A model generated the notes under the pieces. It had not been told where the DNA came from, did not search any database, and was given only the letters and a program-made list of their open reading frames with translations. From assembly GCA_944325035.1 (NCBI GenBank), contig CALUYM010000001.1, positions 434,001 to 498,000 of the forward strand: a stretch of 64,000 nucleotides of DNA, given 5' to 3'. This stretch comes from an uncultured Anaeroplasmataceae bacterium. GTDB lineage: Bacteria; Bacillota_I; Bacilli_A; Acholeplasmatales; Anaeroplasmataceae. Positions 62,386 to 64,000 of this stretch are shown here, piece after piece. The translations under genes were made by a program, and so were the position numbers. How positions within the stretch are numbered: position 1 is the first letter of the stretch; every line of letters begins with the position of its first letter.

Positions 62386-62684
62386 TAGTCAAAATACTCC
62401 TCTAATTGAGCTTTAGGTTTGTAACCAACAAACTTGTTAACTACTTCTCCATTTTTAAAGAAAAGAACCATTGGGATTGATGTACAGTTAAACATTCTAG
62501 CAATTTCTTCATTTTCATCAACATTTACTTTTCCTAATTTATAATCAGGATGTTGGGCAACAACTTCTTCAATTACTGGCCCAAGCATACGACATGGTCC
62601 GCACCAAGGTGCCCATAAATCTACAACCGCATTTGGGTTATTTTTAATAAATTCATCAAAATTATTAATATTTAAATCTGTCAT
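62385..62684 (-). CDS. trxA: Thioredoxin
   Basis: A 99 aa disulfide reductant. The active site is WAPWCGPCRM (Cys28, Cys31), with the cis-proline in TSIPMVLFF and the usual end EEYF. It precedes its reductase with a one-base overlap, so the two are a functional pair. Confidence 0.96.
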   Translation of the reverse strand: MTDLNINNFDEFIKNNPNAVVDLWAPWCGPCRMLGPVIEEVVAQHPDYKLGKVNVDENEEIARMFNCTSIPMVLFFKNGEVVNKFVGYKPKAQLEEYFD

Positions 62685-62771
62685 AATTCATTACCTCATT
62701 TCTAATCTATTTTTACCATAAATTAATCAATAATTCCAGTATTATGCTTAATTTTATTCGTTTTAATTTTT

Positions 62772-64000
62772 TTAAGCATAGGTTTCAATGTTTTTAAGCT
62801 TTTTAAAGAAAATTATTAAACAAACTAAATGAGCCGCACTTGTAATTAACCACGAAATTGGGTATGTAAGTGATAAGATAGTATTAGTATGAAAACGTTC
62901 AATTTTAAAAATTGTTAAAACCCATATTATTCGATATAAGCAACAACCTAATGTGGTTACAATTGTTGGTGTAATTGAATATCCAATTCCTCGAATTGCA
63001 AACGAAAAAATATCAATATATCCACACAAAGCATAGGTTGAACATAAAATAACTAATCGTTCATACCCAATATTAATAGCTTGTTCTCCTTCGATATACA
63101 AATCAAGTAGTTGTCGGCCAAAAAAGATTACAAATCCACCAGATATAGCTGCAAAAATTGTACACAAAATAACTGAATACACAACAGTCTTTTTAATATT
63201 TTCTTTATTACCTACAGCATAATTTGCCGAAACAAACACTAAAGTAGCTTGCGCAACAGCATTCATACATGTATAGACAAATCCCTCAATACTTGCACTT
63301 GCACCATCAGCATCCATGGTGATTTTTCCTAATGAATTAATTCTTGACTGAATTAATAAATTAGCGATTGAAAATACAGAGTTTTGAATTCCCGCAGGTA
63401 CACCAATTTTTATTAATTCAAGCAATTCTTTTTTCGAAAATTCAAAGGAATTTAATCTTAACTTAAATAAACTATTACCCCTTATTAGAAGAATAATAAT
63501 TAAAACAGCAGAAACAGCTTCACTAATAATAGTCCCTAAGGCAACGCCTTTAACATCTAATTTACAAACAATAACAAAAAATAAATTAAATACAACATTT
63601 ACAACTCCGGCGATACATAAATATAAGAATGGTCTTTTAGTATCACCTGTCGCTCTTACCATTGCTGCTCCAAAATTATAAATCATCGAAAATATAAATC
63701 CATAACAATATATTTTAAAATAATCTGTAGAAAGAGGCAATACTTCTTCTGGAGTTTTCATAGTTCGTAAAAAATTTTGAGCAAATATAGCACCCACTAT
63801 CGTAAGTATGGCTCCTACAACTAAAGAAAAAATAAGCGATGTTCCCAAAATAACTTTAGCTCTTTTTTGATCTTTTAAAGCAAAAGATCTAGCCATAAGT
63901 ACGTTTGATCCAACTGCCATTCCAATAAATAATTGAACCATCAAATTAACTAATGAAGTTGTATTTGATATAGCCGCAACACTTTTATCTGACCCAAATT
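62772..64000 (-). CDS. MATE-family efflux transporter (5' end outside window)
   Basis: More than 400 visible residues with about ten membrane helices, MatE fold. The open frame continues past the first in-window ATG: FGSDKSVAAISNTTSLVNLM leads into QLFIGMAVGSNVLMAR, the typical first repeat of MATE proteins, so the N-terminus lies beyond the right edge. Repeat two starts near GVPAGIQNSVF. It exports cationic drugs or metabolites with Na+ or H+; the substrate is unknown. The gene is not linked to its left neighbours by overlap. Confidence 0.9.
   Translation of the reverse strand, partial: FGSDKSVAAISNTTSLVNLMVQLFIGMAVGSNVLMARSFALKDQKRAKVILGTSLIFSLVVGAILTIVGAIFAQNFLRTMKTPEEVLPLSTDYFKIYCYGFIFSMIYNFGAAMVRATGDTKRPFLYLCIAGVVNVVFNLFFVIVCKLDVKGVALGTIISEAVSAVLIIILLIRGNSLFKLRLNSFEFSKKELLELIKIGVPAGIQNSVFSIANLLIQSRINSLGKITMDADGASASIEGFVYTCMNAVAQATLVFVSANYAVGNKENIKKTVVYSVILCTIFAAISGGFVIFFGRQLLDLYIEGEQAINIGYERLVILCSTYALCGYIDIFSFAIRGIGYSITPTIVTTLGCCLYRIIWVLTIFKIERFHTNTILSLTYPISWLITSAAHLVCLIIFFKKLKNIETYA

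Overview
The window is a very AT-rich, densely packed chromosomal segment from a low-GC Firmicutes-type bacterium. The standard genetic code is in use: conserved genes read full length with UGA only as a stop. The strongest lineage clues are spore-formation genes (a SpoIVFA/SpoIVFB-like pair and a CotY/CotZ-like coat protein), a T-box leader, and an archaeal-type AspRS. A spore-forming relative of the Erysipelotrichia / Mollicutes-related Bacilli fits best, but this is inference. Almost all genes lie on the minus strand; only seven confident genes are on the plus strand. No tRNA, rRNA, CRISPR array, prophage or active transposon was found.

Layout. 1-12 kb: spoIVFB, spoIVFA, radC and folC (the Bacillus order with mreBCD/minCD missing), a soluble hybrid histidine kinase, a membrane protein, a radical SAM/SPASM protein, plsC, dfrA, thyA and a phosphohexomutase. 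10.7-17.3 kb: a small operon (methyltransferase, LysM protein, degenerate GGDEF/EAL-like protein) divergent from a 1134-residue coiled-coil protein, with overlapping promoters, then a decayed IS3 element. 17.4-28.1 kb: rluD, lspA, a SepM-like protease, dCMP deaminase; a T-box-controlled acetyltransferase-hisS-aspS operon; two tandem paralogues of unknown function and rsmD. 28.7-38.6 kb: a DacF-like carboxypeptidase; an operon of response regulator, S51-peptidase/prephenate-dehydratase fusion and pyrimidine-nucleoside phosphorylase; a TPR receptor-like regulator followed by a small exported-peptide gene; trmB, pepV, HPr and a membrane-anchored EIIB-like protein. 38.7-43.2 kb: cotZ-like, an SGNH-like protein divergent from a DUF1836 protein, MBL hydrolase, rpmG, ispG. 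43.3-52.3 kb: an ABC-F ATPase, tgt, ppiB, queA, ruvB, ruvA, gltX and a nucleoid-associated protein. 52.4-64 kb: a decayed gene, cardiolipin synthase, a lipoprotein, an envelope glycosyltransferase, a PAP2 phosphatase, a DUF2130 protein, an ECF sigma / anti-sigma / DUF1905 operon, thioredoxin with an unusual reductase, and a MATE transporter cut by the window end.

The two best candidates for an undescribed system are as follows. (1) An ECF sigma factor with a membrane anti-sigma factor whose extracellular region is homologous to a free lipoprotein encoded 4 kb away. Both transcription units carry the same ACCAATAAA-N13-TTGTTATAT element just upstream of their starts. (2) A PlcR/Rgg-like TPR regulator followed by a small gene with a signal peptide, a possible peptide quorum-sensing pair. 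Secondary candidates are the overlapping-promoter locus at 12.8 kb, the S51-PheA fusion operon with a Pho-box-like repeat, and two sites where a ribosome-binding site is built into a terminator-like stem.
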